Assembly: GCA_964036045.1 (NCBI GenBank)
Contig: OZ038400.1
Location: 9,660,976 to 9,724,975, forward strand
Length of the DNA stretch: 64,000 nucleotides
Direction: 5' to 3'
Source: Eutreptiella sp. 'Long Island Sound 2002'
Taxonomy: Eukaryota; Euglenozoa; Euglenophyceae; Eutreptiales; Eutreptiaceae
Part shown: positions 32,326 through 42,866 of the stretch, piece after piece
Position numbering within the stretch: position 1 is the stretch's first letter
How the letters are laid out: each line of letters begins with the position of its first letter
The notes under the pieces: model-generated
Told to the model about the DNA's origin: nothing
The model's input: the letters and a program-made list of their open reading frames with translations, nothing else
Database searches by the model: none
Made by a program: the position numbers and the translations under genes

Positions 32326-32826
32326 CTAGGTCGCCAGCCAGTGGAGGAGGGCGACCCGGGCGACCTTGGGCTTGATGGCCTCTTCGAAGGCGAGGAGGTC
32401 AAGGAGGCGGCGGAAGGGGATGGTGGGGGGGAGATCGGGGGAGAAGGGGGAAATGTGGGCGAGGGCGGCTGAGGCGAGAGTGGCTGGGTCGAGGGTGGAG
32501 GCCCGGGCGCCCCAGTCGATGAGGGCGCTCATGTAGGAGGCGCAGGGGAGCCACGAGGCGTCGTGGTGTGTGGTGAGGAGGGAGATCCCGTTCTCGGTGA
32601 GCTGCTCGGTGAAGGCGAACCACCAGAGGATGGGGCTGGCTTCGATGGGGGAGCCGGCAAGGGGGATGGAGAGGACGTCTACATTCGCCGGCATGTGGCG
32701 TGCGGAGGCGAGTAGGCGTGGAGGCTGCTGTGAGTCCACGGCGATGGACAGGAGGGGCCAGGCGTCGGCCGCCGTCAACTGTTCGCGCTGGAGGTCGGGG
32801 GACAGAGCTGAGAAAGGGTGTGCCAT
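32326..32826 (-). CDS. LINE-A ORF1-like region, first part (unidentified 166-aa frame)
   Basis: Minus frame MAHPFSALSPDLQREQLTAA onward, through DAWPLLSIAVDSQQPPRLLA and ILWWFAFTEQLTENGISLL, ending at a stop. It is protein-like in composition and helical, with no recognised domain. By position it is the 5'-most coding part of the minus-strand element. It could be a separate small ORF. Confidence 0.4.
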   Translation of the reverse strand: MAHPFSALSPDLQREQLTAADAWPLLSIAVDSQQPPRLLASARHMPANVDVLSIPLAGSPIEASPILWWFAFTEQLTENGISLLTTHHDASWLPCASYMSALIDWGARASTLDPATLASAALAHISPFSPDLPPTIPFRRLLDLLAFEEAIKPKVARVALLHWLAT

Positions 32827-33580
32827 GGTGCCTGTGGGGAGCGGAGCAAGGGAGGGTCCGACACACGGCGTGCCGGGGGGTGGGAGAACCGTTGCCGGCC
32901 GTGGGAGCCGGTTGTGGTGCGGGATGGGGGAGGGAGGGGTGGGTCGGGGCGGGCGGGCGGGGGGAAGGAATAAGCCGAGGCAAGCGCTCAGGGCCCGGAG
33001 GCTCCGGCATGCAGAGCGAACAGTGCTACCGGCAGTGGCGCAAAGTGAGAAAAGGGGGGGGGGGGCAGGCGGGTCCCGCGGGGGCGTGGGTGGCTGTTGG
33101 GTGTGGTGTCAGGGTAGTGGGAGGACGGTGGGGGGCGTGTGCCGGGGGTGTGAGCCGGGGGTGGGGCGGGGCGGGCGGGAGGGGGGCAGGAAGAAGCCGA
33201 GGCAAGCGCTCGAGGCCCGTAGGCTCCGGCATGCAGAGCGAACAATGCTACCGGCAGTGGCGCAAAGAAAGAAGGGGGGGGGGGCTGGCGGGTCTGGCGC
33301 GGGGGGGGGGCTTTCGCTGGGCGTGGCGTTCGTCGCGCGGTGGTGACGGCCGGGGGCGAAGGATGGGGGGTGCATCTGGCGAGGGGAGGGGTGTCCGGTG
33401 CGGCGTGTCAGGGGTGTGGGGTGAGGGTGCTCGACAGACTTCGGTCCAGAGCTTGGCTCCAGGGGAGTGGTGGTGTGTGGCGGTGGTGGGTGAGTCCTGC
33501 TACCGGTGTCCTACTACGAGGAAGTGATGAGGATGTAGACTGCACGGGAACTGAGGCCGGAGAGCCTGGAGCGGGGGCAT
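32827..33580 (-). repeat. GC-rich region with ~200-bp tandem duplication, possible LINE-A 5' UTR
   Basis: CGAGGCAAGCGCTC and GGCTCCGGCATGCAGAGCGA occur at about 32,977-33,019 and again at about 33,200-33,241, followed in both by ACAxTGCTACCGGCAGTGGC. So two ~223-bp units lie in tandem. It sits upstream of the ORF1-like frame on the minus strand and may be a tandem-repeat 5' UTR/promoter, as in some LINEs. Confidence 0.6.
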
Positions 33581-35450
33581 GGGGCGAGACAGACAAACGG
33601 ACAGGCAAGCAGACAAACAGACAGATAGACACAGAGAGGCATACAGACAATCCGACAGACACCCTGAGAGACGGACAGACAGGTAGACAGATGCACACAT
33701 AGACAGACGGACAGACCGACAGGCAAACAAACAAACAGACAAACAAATAGACACACAGACGGACAACGGACAGACAAATGGACGGACGGAGGGATAGACA
33801 GATAGACACACAGATAGACACACCGAAGACAAATAGACATACGAAACAAGAAAGACGAACGGATGGACAAGCGGACGGACGGACAGATAGACACACGATC
33901 TGTCCTCCTGCGACCACAATGCTGCTCCATCATGCATGTACAGAACCTTGCAAAAAACATGGACAGCGTTCCGCCCAGATGATCATGCAAATGGGCTTTG
34001 GGTTCATTTGGGCACTGCAGTTCCCAAAATTTAGGAAATCAATATTTTGAGGTCTCTAATGTCTTGTCCAGTGCATGCCTCATAGTCCGATCCCCTATAG
34101 CAAGCATTACCGGATCTCGCCACAATTCATGCTCGGTATGTGCAATGTAATCGTCCACATGATCAAATACCCCCCTCTATTCTTCTTCCCCATTCGACGG
34201 TGATGAAGTACACCCCGTATAAGTGTTGTGCTAGATTTTCAACACTTTGGCACCAATATTCTAGTAGGGGCATTGTTGGTCGATGCAATTTGGTCGTCTG
34301 TGTGTAGTATAATGGTTGACATGATGAATGCCACCCCTCTCTAGAGCACGACCGTGCGCGGTGATGAAGCAGACCTCTATACAATTGTTGTGCCACTGGT
34401 CCAACACTTTCACACACGTTTTTTACCAGGGGCATTGAAGGTAGAGACAAACTTGGTTGTCTGTGCGGAGTCTTGCACCATCTACAGCCATTTTAGAAAT
34501 AACAACCACAAATTGTGATGAAACACTCGAAAACACGATTGACTCCGCGTTGGAAGACACCCTATAGACAACCGAATCCGCATCCACCTTCAAGGCCCCT
34601 AGTAAAAAATGGGTGTGAAAGTGTTGGACCAATGGCATAACACTTGTGCAGGAGTGTACCTCAGCACCGCGCAACGGTGGTGCACTGGAGAGTGGGGGTG
34701 TTCATCATATCAACCATTACACTACACACGGACAACCAAACTCCATCAACCAACAATGCCCCTACTAGAATAAGTGTGCCAAAGTGTTGAAGATCAAGGC
34801 AACACTTATACGGGGTGTATTTCATCAACATGGAATGGCGCAGTAGTTTAGAGGGGGGGATTTGATCACGTGGATGATTACATTGCACATATTGTGCACA
34901 ACTCATGGCAAGACCCGATAATGGTTGCTACAGGGGGTGAGACTTTGAGGCAGGCACCCGAAGTAGTACATTAGAGACCTCAAAATGTTGGTTTGTAATA
35001 TTTTGGGAACTGCAGCTCCCAAATGAACTCAAAACCCATTTGCATGATAATCTGGGCGGAAGGAGGTCAATATTCTGTGCGCAACGTTGTGCAGATGCAT
35101 GAGGGAGCAACCGTGTGGTAGTAGGAGGACAGCCATTGTACCTGTCTCTCCGTCTGTCCATGTGTCCGTCCGTCCGTCTGTCTTGTCTTGTCTGACGGTT
35201 TGTCTTCTGTGTTTCTCTCTTTGTGTCTCTCTGTCCCACAGTCCGTCCGTCCAGTCGTCCGTCCGTCTGTCTGTTGTCTGCCTGTATGTCTGTCTATTTG
35301 TCTGTCTGTTTGTTTGCCTGTCGGTCTGTCTGTCCGTGTATGTGTCTATCTGTTCGTCCGTTTGTCGGGGTGTCCATTGGACTGTCTCTCTGTCTATCTG
35401 TCTGTTTGTTTGCTTGCCTGTCGGTTTGTTTGTCTCTCCGTAGCCAAAAT
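33581..35450. mobile_element. Foldback-like palindrome, ~1.85 kb, arms ~0.9 kb
   Basis: The left arm (about 33,581-34,472) and right arm (about 34,541-35,450) are reverse complements, with a 68-bp spacer at 34,473-34,540. Outer parts are (GACA)n on the left and (GTCT)n on the right. Inner matches include GAGGTCTCTAATG/CATTAGAGACCTC and TGCGGAGTC/GACTCCGC. Within each arm a ~160-bp unit is repeated (GTGATGAAGTA at 34,200 and GTGATGAAGCA at 34,360). Long inverted repeats built from internal tandem repeats are the hallmark of Foldback-type elements. No transposase is present. Confidence 0.8.
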
Positions 35451-36386
35451 ATATTTGGTACCATGAATGCCACCCAGCGCAACGCAAGCACAAGCGTTGG
35501 CCTTTCTTGCCCTTCGAGGAACCTATGCACCACAATGAATTGAAGCGGGTAAATTTGCCAACTTTTTAAAAATTTGGGCACTGCAGTGCTCAAAAGTAGT
35601 GAAAGTCAAAAAAAATTTTAGCCCATACGGGGTACATGAATGTGAGAGTTCCGTTTCAATGCATCATACAAGCGCCTATGAGAACAACAACAACACATTA
35701 CGACCCATTTCACAATAGGGTCGCAAGCTTGGTGTAACCTTCTGCTTTGTTTTGGGCGCGGACTGCACACTGCCATGTGTCTTGTGTCACACAGGTGTGA
35801 GACCGGTGCCCTTTTTCATGTTCTGGTAATTTTGGGCGCTGCAGTGCCCAAATTCATCCACTCGCCATTTTTTTACCCCTCTTGCGCCATTTCTTTTGCA
35901 GGCATTGTTGCCCTCATTTATTATTGCATTGGCTGCACTGGCGGCGCCTCCATTGCTTGTTGGCTGCACTGGTGGTGCATTGTTTGTCACGCTTCGCATA
36001 CAATCACAGTGACTGGGTCAGCAGTAGCTGTAACAAAAAACAAACCAGAGTTTTGCATGTGCTTGCGTGTCATCATCCTTGCTTCATTTTTTAGGTTGCA
36101 TTTTGCAGTGTGGTTTGAAATGCACCAGCGGATGAGATGGAAGAATTGGATTTTTCTTTGGATGGACACTGCAGTGCCCAAATTTGAAAGGGATACATGA
36201 ATTTTGACTGGCACATGTTGTACCCCCTACACACAGTCATTTTGGATAATTCACGGGATTTTAGGGGTGTTCCTTGCAGAGCGCAGTTGTGCAATTTTTC
36301 AAAGTGGTTTTTCAGCCCCCGTTTTGGGGTGGTACCCATTTGGGAACTGTGGCAATTTTGGTACGTGCGTAAAGGGCCGCCTAAGA
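35451..36386 (+). other. AT-richer spacer with recurring CTGCAG-centred palindromes
   Basis: No gene recognised. The near-palindrome TTGGGCACTGCAGTGCCCAA occurs, with small changes, at 35,573-35,594, 35,831-35,852 and 36,166-36,183 (half). Two more are in the foldback arms at 34,007-34,028 and 35,002-35,023. Confidence 0.6.
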
Positions 36387-36840
36387 CCGGGCGGGCCTCT
36401 GGGCTGCGGCTGGTGAGGGGGGGCGCGGAAGGGCCGGGCGGGCTCGGGGGCGAACCCCAAGAGGCCCCTAGGAGCTGGGCGAGGGCTCCTGAGGGCGGCC
36501 GTTCCTTGAGAGGGGGGGGGGTTGCTCCCTGCCCGGGGGACGTCGGGGGCCCCTCTTGAGCGAGGGGGGGGGGTGTATCGCCCGGTGTAGGGCCATGTCG
36601 ATTCATGGCCGCGCGGCATGGGACTATATCCCCAACCCTCCGCGCCGGAGTCCCTTTTTTTGGGGGGGCTGAGGGGGGGGGGGGGGGGCTGGCGGTTGTT
36701 GTGTGCACCCTCCCTCGTGGGGGGGGGTCGCCGGTGGGAGCTTCGTCCGGCATGGCCGTTAAAACCCGGTGGCGTCCCCTGGGCTCGTGGGCCCCTTCGA
36801 GGAAGAACCTCGGATTCGCCAGGGGGGAATCCGCTGTCCG
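36387..36840 (-). mobile_element. Truncated non-autonomous element (unit II), 5' part only
   Basis: Matches 44,400-44,873 and its copies, diverged: CTGAGGGCGGCCGTTCCTTG, the TCGATTCATGGCCGCGCGGC stretch and the end GAGGAAGAACCTCGGATTCG. On the minus strand this is the 5' end of unit II. It abuts satellite at 36,841. The 3' core and tail are missing. Confidence 0.7.
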
Positions 36841-36988
36841 TAGGGTATGTGGTAATGTGTGTATGGGGTACCGTGTGTAGGGTATGTGGTACTGTGTGTA
36901 GCCTACGGGGTACTGTGTGTAGGGTATGGGGTACTGTGTGTTCTTGGGTACCGTGTGTAGGGTATGGGGTACTGTGTGTAAGGTATGT
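36841..36988 (+). repeat. 16/21-bp satellite, array 3
   Basis: Short degenerate array ending GTGTGTAAGGTATGTGG before (TTG)n. Confidence 0.9.
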
Positions 36989-37500
36989 GGTTGTTGTTGT
37001 TGTTGTTGTTGTTGAGGCACCCAGCACGTGCCGGCGGGAGAAATTGCCAGACACGCTCTCCCTGGGCAGGACGCAAGGGAGCAGTCGGCCGGCGCTACGC
37101 CGGCCGGGCGGTCGCCGACGACGACCGGGGGGGGGGGGGGGGGGGGGGGGGGCGCCATGATGAGGGGGGGGGGGGGGGGTGAGCGCGTGGAGAAGGGAGG
37201 GGCCACCTGTGGGAGTTACCCTGGAGCCCTCCCCCGTCTCGGGGGGGAGGGTGACCCGACTTGTGCAAAGCGGTTGGGGAGGGGGCGGAGGGCCGGGCGG
37301 GGACCTTGGAGTGGGGAAGGCACGCCCGGGTCCACGGTCCGACCGCGCCTTGCCTGAACATCCCGCCGAGGTGGCCGTTCCTCGTGTGGCGCCGCGGTGC
37401 GGCCGGGGGCGCTGGCCCGTGTGCCTAGCCGTCGTCGGGGGCGAGGGGAGGCTCGGGAGTAGTTCCGCTTGCTGGCTAGTCACCGCTGCATGTGTCGTGG
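36989..37500 (-). mobile_element. 5'-truncated LINE-A-type copy (3' core and tail only)
   Basis: (TTG)n at 36,989-37,014, then the common 3' core (GCACGTGCCGGCGGGAGAAA, GGCCGGGCGGTCGCCGAC) and about 0.4 kb of 3' UTR. Satellite lies on both sides. Nearly identical to 39,917-40,416. Confidence 0.75.
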
Positions 37501-37787
37501 TGTGTGGTAAGGTATGTGGTACTGTGTGTATGGGGTACTGTGTGTAGGGTATGGGGTACTGTGTGTAGGGTATGGGGTATCGTGTGTATGGGGCACTGTG
37601 TGTAGGGTATGGGGTACTGTGTGTAGGGTATAGGGTACTGTGTGTATGGGGTATTGTGTGTAGGGTATGGGGTACCGTGTGTTGGGTATGTGGTACTGTG
37701 TGTATGGGGTACCGTGTGTGGGGCCTCGGGTACTGTGTGTATGGGGTACTGTGTGTAGGGTATGGGGTACCGTGTGTAGGGTATGTG
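37501..37787 (+). repeat. 16/21-bp satellite, array 4
   Basis: Ends GTGTAGGGTATGTG before (TTG)n. Matches array 40,417-40,699 almost base for base because both lie in a 2.9-kb duplication. Confidence 0.95.
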
Positions 37788-39803
37788 TTGTTGTTGTTGT
37801 TGTTGTTGTCGTGATGGCACCCAGCACGTGCCGGCGGGAGAAATTGCCAGACACGCTCTCCCCCGGCAGGGCGCAAGGGAGCAGTCGGCCGGCGTCACGC
37901 TGGCCGGGCGTGTGCCGACAATGACCGAGGTGGGGGGGGGGGGGGGGGCGCCGTGGAGTGGAGGGGGGGGGGGGCGTGGAGGAGGGTGGGGCCACTTGTG
38001 GAAGTTACCCTGGAGCCCTCCCCCGTCTCGCGGGGGGAGAGTCACTCGTCCTGTGCGAAGCGGCTGTGGTGGGGGTGGAGGGCGGGGCGGTGAACTTGGG
38101 GTGGGGAAGGCACGCCCGGGTCCACGGACACTCCGCGCCTTGCCCGAACATCCCGCCGAGGTGGCCGTTCCTCGTGTGCGGCCTTGGCGTGGCCGGGGGC
38201 GCTGGCCCGTGCTTCTAGCCTTCTACGGGGGCGAGGGGAGGCCTGGGGGTTGCTGTCTGCCGGCGCCTAGTCACCTTGGCTTGTGCTGTGGTGTGGCCGC
38301 CTCGTCCCCGGTAGTGCGGGCGCGCGCGCGCGTCGGTCATGGGGGAGGGAGGGCACAAGGGCGGGAGCACAAGAGCACGATCATGGGTATACAGTTGCTG
38401 GCGTGTCGTGTTCGGTTCAGGTGCTGTCCCCTGGTGCCTGTCCCTGTGTCCTGCTTACGGGAGGCCGCGCGGCACAGCCGGCGGGGGGTCGAGGCCCGGG
38501 CCGGGTGCATGGGTAGCGGCGGGCGGCCGAGGCGGACGCGGCGCCATGCGGGTGCGGGGCCCGTGGCGGTCGCGGGGGGGGTGCGGGCGGTCCAGCCGGC
38601 GGTCGGCCAGTGGCCCTGAGCGCCCCACACAGTGGGGTCGGTGGGCGTGCCGGGGGAGGGCGCGTCCTGCAGGCCAAGCTGTGGGGGGCGCGTGCGCAAG
38701 GGCGTCGGCGTGCCCGGTGCGGGCCCCTCTGCGGGCCGAGGGACCTGCGGTGAGCAGGTTGCGTTGCCTGGGGGCTGAGGCCGGGGCCGGGCGCATGGGT
38801 AGCGGCGGGCGGCCGAGGCGGAGGCGGCGCCGTGCGGGTGTGGGGCCCGTGGCGGTCGCTGGGAGGCGCGGGCGGCCCAGCCGGCGGTCGGCAGAGGCCC
38901 CAAGAGCCCCACACAGTGGTGTCGGAGGGCGTGCCGGGGGAGAGCGCGCCGTGCAGGCCAAGCTGCGGGGGGCGCACGCGCAAGGGTGTCGGCGTGCCTG
39001 TCGGGGGCCCCCTGCGGGCCGCGGGACCTGCGGCTGGCGGGAAGCGCTGCTCGGGGGCTGAGGCCGGGGCCGGGCGCTTGGGTAGCGGCTTCCACGGGCA
39101 CGAGTGCCCGACGCGAGCGCGGGGCGGTGCGTGCGGGCCGGCCGGTGGCCGGTGGCCTCACTGAGAGTCCCACACGGAGGGGTCGACGGGCGTGCCGGGG
39201 GCGTACGCAACGTGCAGGTCGGGCAGCAGCGGGCGCACGTGGAGGGCATCGGCGTGCCCGATGAGGACCTCACTGAGGACCGAGGGGTTGGCGGCAAGCA
39301 GTATGCGCTGCCCGGGGGGGTGGCGGCGAGGAGTGGGAGGATGTCCGCGGCCCGCGACGTGGGGGTGAACACGACGTGGGCCGGGTGCGGCCCCGGGAGT
39401 GGCGCCGGGGGGAGCGGGACCACAGTGAGGCGCCACAGTGGCGCAATGGCGGAGGAGCCAGACTAGGGCGATGCTGTGGCGCAGTGTGTGGGGCTGGGTG
39501 CAGGGCGGCGTGGGGACGTGCGGCGGGAGGGGGGGGGGGGGGGGGCGGGGCGGTGACGTGGGAGGGGGCACGGCGGAGGAGTGACGCTAGCGACGTGTGC
39601 GTCGTGCTGAGGGTGGAGAGGAGCTCGCGGAGGAGTCCCGCCCGGCCGGCGCTGTCCAGCAGAGGGGGGGCGCCGTGGGCGGAGGTGGAGTGCCTCGTGC
39701 CGAGCAGACTGAACCCCAACTGCGTCGGGGGGCCGGGTCGCGGGGCGGCTGGGAGGTGCTCGGGGAGGTACACTGCGGTGGTGGTCGTGCGGAGCTCTAA
39801 AGG
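37788..39803 (-). mobile_element. 5'-truncated LINE-A copy, 2.0 kb
   Basis: On the minus strand it starts inside ORF2 at LELRTTTTAVYLPEHLPAAP (the LINE-A counterpart is FELRTATAAVYLTNHLPAAP) and continues to the ORF2 end DPSVWDSQ with a frameshift in a C-run. It then has three ~285-bp 3' UTR repeats (38,511, 38,796, 39,080), the 3' core and the (CAA)n tail at 37,788-37,812. Satellite lies at both ends. Duplicate of 40,700-42,714. Confidence 0.8.
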
Positions 39804-39916
39804 TGTGTAGGGTATGTGGTACTGTGTGTATGGGGTACCGTGTGTAGGGTATGGGGTACTGTGTGTAGGGTATGGGGTACTGTGTGTATGGGGTACCGTG
39901 TGTAGGGTATGGGTTA
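39804..39916 (+). repeat. 16/21-bp satellite, array 5
   Basis: Short array ending GTGTAGGGTATGGG before TTACTG(TTG)n. Confidence 0.95.
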
Positions 39917-40416
39917 CTGTTGTTGTTGTTGTTGTTGTGAGGGCACCCAGCACGTGCCGGCGGGAGAAATTGCCAGACACGCTCTCCCTGGGCAGGGCGC
40001 AAGGGAGCAGTCGGCCGGCGCTACGCCGGCCGGGCGGTCGCCGACGACGACCGGGGGGGGGGCGCCATGATGAGGGGGGGGGGGGGGGGGGGGGGGGGCG
40101 TGAGCGCGTGGAGAAGGGAGGGGCCACTGTGGGAGTTACCCTGGAGCCCTCCCCGTCTCGGGGGGGAGGGTGACCCGACTTGTGCGCAGCGGTTGGGGAG
40201 GGGGCGGAGGGCCGGGCGGGACCTTGGAGTGGGGAAGGCACGCCCGGGTCCACGGTCCGACCGCGCCTTGCCTGAACATCCCGCCGAGGTGGCCGTTCCT
40301 CGTGTGGCGCCGCGGTGCGGCCGGGGGCGCTGGCCCGTGTGCCTAGCCGTCGTCGGGGGCGAGGAGGCTCGGGAGTAGTTCCGCTTGCTGGCTAGTCACC
40401 GCTGCATGTGTCGTGG
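39917..40416 (-). mobile_element. 5'-truncated LINE-A-type copy (3' core and tail), duplicate
   Basis: Same structure and 5' end (GCATGTGTCGTGGTGTGTG) as 36,989-37,500, with small indels in G-runs. The shared truncation point shows it arose by segmental duplication, not by a second insertion. Confidence 0.75.
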
Positions 40417-40699
40417 TGTGTGTGAGGTATGTGGTACTGTGTGTATGGGGTACTGTGTGTAGGGTATGGGGTACTGTGTGTAGGGTATGGGGTATCGTGT
40501 GTATGGGGCACTGTGTGTAGGGTATGGGGTACTGTGTGTAGGGTATAGGGTACTGTGTGTATGGGGTACTGTGTGTAGGGTATGGGGTACCGTGTGTTGG
40601 CTATGTGGTACTGTGTGTATGGGTACCGTGTGTGGGGTATGGGGTACTGTGTGTATGGGGTACTGTGTGTAGGGTATGGGGTACCGTGTGTAGGGTATG
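40417..40699 (+). repeat. 16/21-bp satellite, array 6
   Basis: Near copy of array 37,501-37,787, with small unit differences. Confidence 0.95.
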
Positions 40700-42714
40700 T
40701 GTTGTTGTTGTTGTTGTTGTTCTTGTGATGGCACCCAGCACGTGCCGGCGGGAGAAATTGCCAGACACGCTCTCCCCCGGCAGGGCGCAAGGGAGCAGTC
40801 GGCCGGCGTCACGCTGGCCGGGCGTGTGCCGACAATGACCGAGGTGGGGGGGGGGGGGGGGGGGGGGCGCCGTGGAGTGGAGGGGGGGGGGGCGCGTGGA
40901 GGAGGGTGGGGCCACCTGTGGAAGTTACCCTGGAGCCCTCCCCCGTCTCGCGGGGGGAGAGTTACTCGTCCTGTGCGAAGCGGCTGTGGTGGGGGTGGAG
41001 GGCGGGGCCGGTGAACTTGGGGTGGGGAAGGCACGCCCGGGTCCACGGGACACTCCGCGCCTTGCCCGAACATCCCGCCGAGGTGGCCATTCCTCGTGTG
41101 CGGCCGTGGCGTGGCCGGGGGCGCTGGCCCGTGCTTCTAGCCTTCTACGGGGCGAGGGGAGGCCTGGGGGTTGCTGTCTGCCGGCGCCTAGTCACCTTGG
41201 CTTGTGCTGTGGTGTGGCCGCCTCGTCCCCGGTAGTGCGGGCGCGCGCGCGCGTCGGTCATGGGGGAGGGAGGGCACAAGGGCGGGAGCACAAGAGCACG
41301 ATCATGGGTATACAGTTGCTGGCGTGTCGTGTTCGGTTCAGGTGCTGTCCCCTGGTGCTTGTCCCTGTGTCCTGCTTACGGGAGGCCGCGCGGCACAGCC
41401 GGCGGGGGGTCGAGGCCCGGGCCGGGTGCATGGGTAGCGGCGGGCGGCCGAGGCGGACGTGGCGCCATGCGGGTGCGGGGCCCGTGGCGGTCGCGGGGGG
41501 ACGCGGGCGGTCCAGCCGGCGGTCGGCAGTGGCCCTGAGCGCCCCACACAGTGGGGTCGGTGGGCGTGCCGGGGGAGGGCGCGTCTGCAGGCCAAGCTGC
41601 GGGGGGCGCGTGCGCAAGGGCGTCGGCGTGCCCGGTGCGGGCCCCTCTGCGGGCCGAGGGACCTGCGGTGAGCAGGTTGCGTTGCCTGGGGGCTGAGGCC
41701 GGGGCCGGGCGCATGGGTAGCGGCGGGCGGCCGAGGCGGAGGCGGCGCCGTGCGGGTGTGGGGCCCGTGGCGGTCGCTGGGAGGCGCGGGCGGCCCAGCC
41801 GGCGGTCGGCAGAGGCCCCAAGAGCCCCACACAGTGGGGTCGGAGGGCGTGCCGGGGGAGAGCGCGCCGTGCAGGCCAAGCTGCGGGGGGCGCACGCGCA
41901 AGGGTGTCGTCCTGCCTGTCGGGGGCCCCCTGCGGGCCGTGGGACCTGCGGCTGGCGGGAAGCGCTGCTCGGGGGCTGAGGCCGGGCCGGGCGCTTGGGT
42001 AGCGGCTTCCACGGGCACGAGTGCCCGACGCGAGCGCGGGGCGTGCGTGCGGGCCGGCCGGTGGCCGGTGGCCTCACTGAGAGTCCCACACGGAGGGGTC
42101 GACGGGCGTGCCGGGGGCGTACGCAACGTGCAGGTCGGGCAGCAGCGGGCGCACGTGGAGAGCATCGGCGTGCCCGATGAGGGACCTCACTGAGGACCGA
42201 GGGGTTGGCGGCAAGCAGTATGCGCTGCCCGGGGGGGGTGGCGGCGAGGAGTGGGAGGATGTCCGCGGCCCGCGACGTGGGGGTGAACACGACGTGGGCC
42301 GGGTGCGGCCCCGGGAGTGGCGCCGGGGGAGCGGGACCACAGTGAGGCGCCAAGTGGCGCAATGGCGGAGGAGCCAGACTAGGGCGATGCCGTGGCGCAG
42401 TGTGTGGGGCTGTGTGCAGGGCGGCGTGGGGAGTGCGGCGGGAGGGGGGGGGGGGGGGCGGGGCGGTGACTGGGAGGGGGCACGGCGGAGGAGTGACGCT
42501 AGCGACGTGTGCGTCGTGCTGAGGGTGAGAGGAGCTCGCGGGAGGAGTCCCGCCCGGCCGGCGCTGTCCAGCAGAGGGGGGGCGCCGTGGGCGGAGGTGG
42601 AGTGCCTCGTGCCGAGCAGACTGAACCCCAACTGCGTCGGGGGACCGGGTCGCGGGGCGGCTGGGAGGTGCTCGGAGAGGTACACTGCGGTGGTGGTCGT
42701 GCGGAGCTCTAAAG
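40700..42714 (-). mobile_element. 5'-truncated LINE-A copy, 2.0 kb, duplicate
   Basis: Near-identical to 37,788-39,803: same truncation point, three ~285-bp repeats (41,433, 41,715, 41,997), core and tail. Differences are mainly single-base indels in homopolymers. Confidence 0.8.
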
Positions 42715-42866
42715 GTGTGTAGGGTATGTGGTACTGTGTGTATGGGGTACCGTGTGTAAGGTATGGGGTACTGTGTGTAGGGTATGGGGTACTGTGTGTA
42801 TGGGGTACTGTGTGTAGGGTATGGGGTACTGTGTGTATGGGGTACCGTGTGTAGGGTATGGGTTAC
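42715..42866 (+). repeat. 16/21-bp satellite, array 7
   Basis: Ends GTGTAGGGTATGGG before TTACTG(TTG)n. Confidence 0.95.

Noticed and set aside
33408-33990. Cys/Ser/Val-rich minus frames over (GACA)n
   Set aside because: All frames of the tetranucleotide arms give such peptides. The mirror array at 35,140-35,440 does the same.
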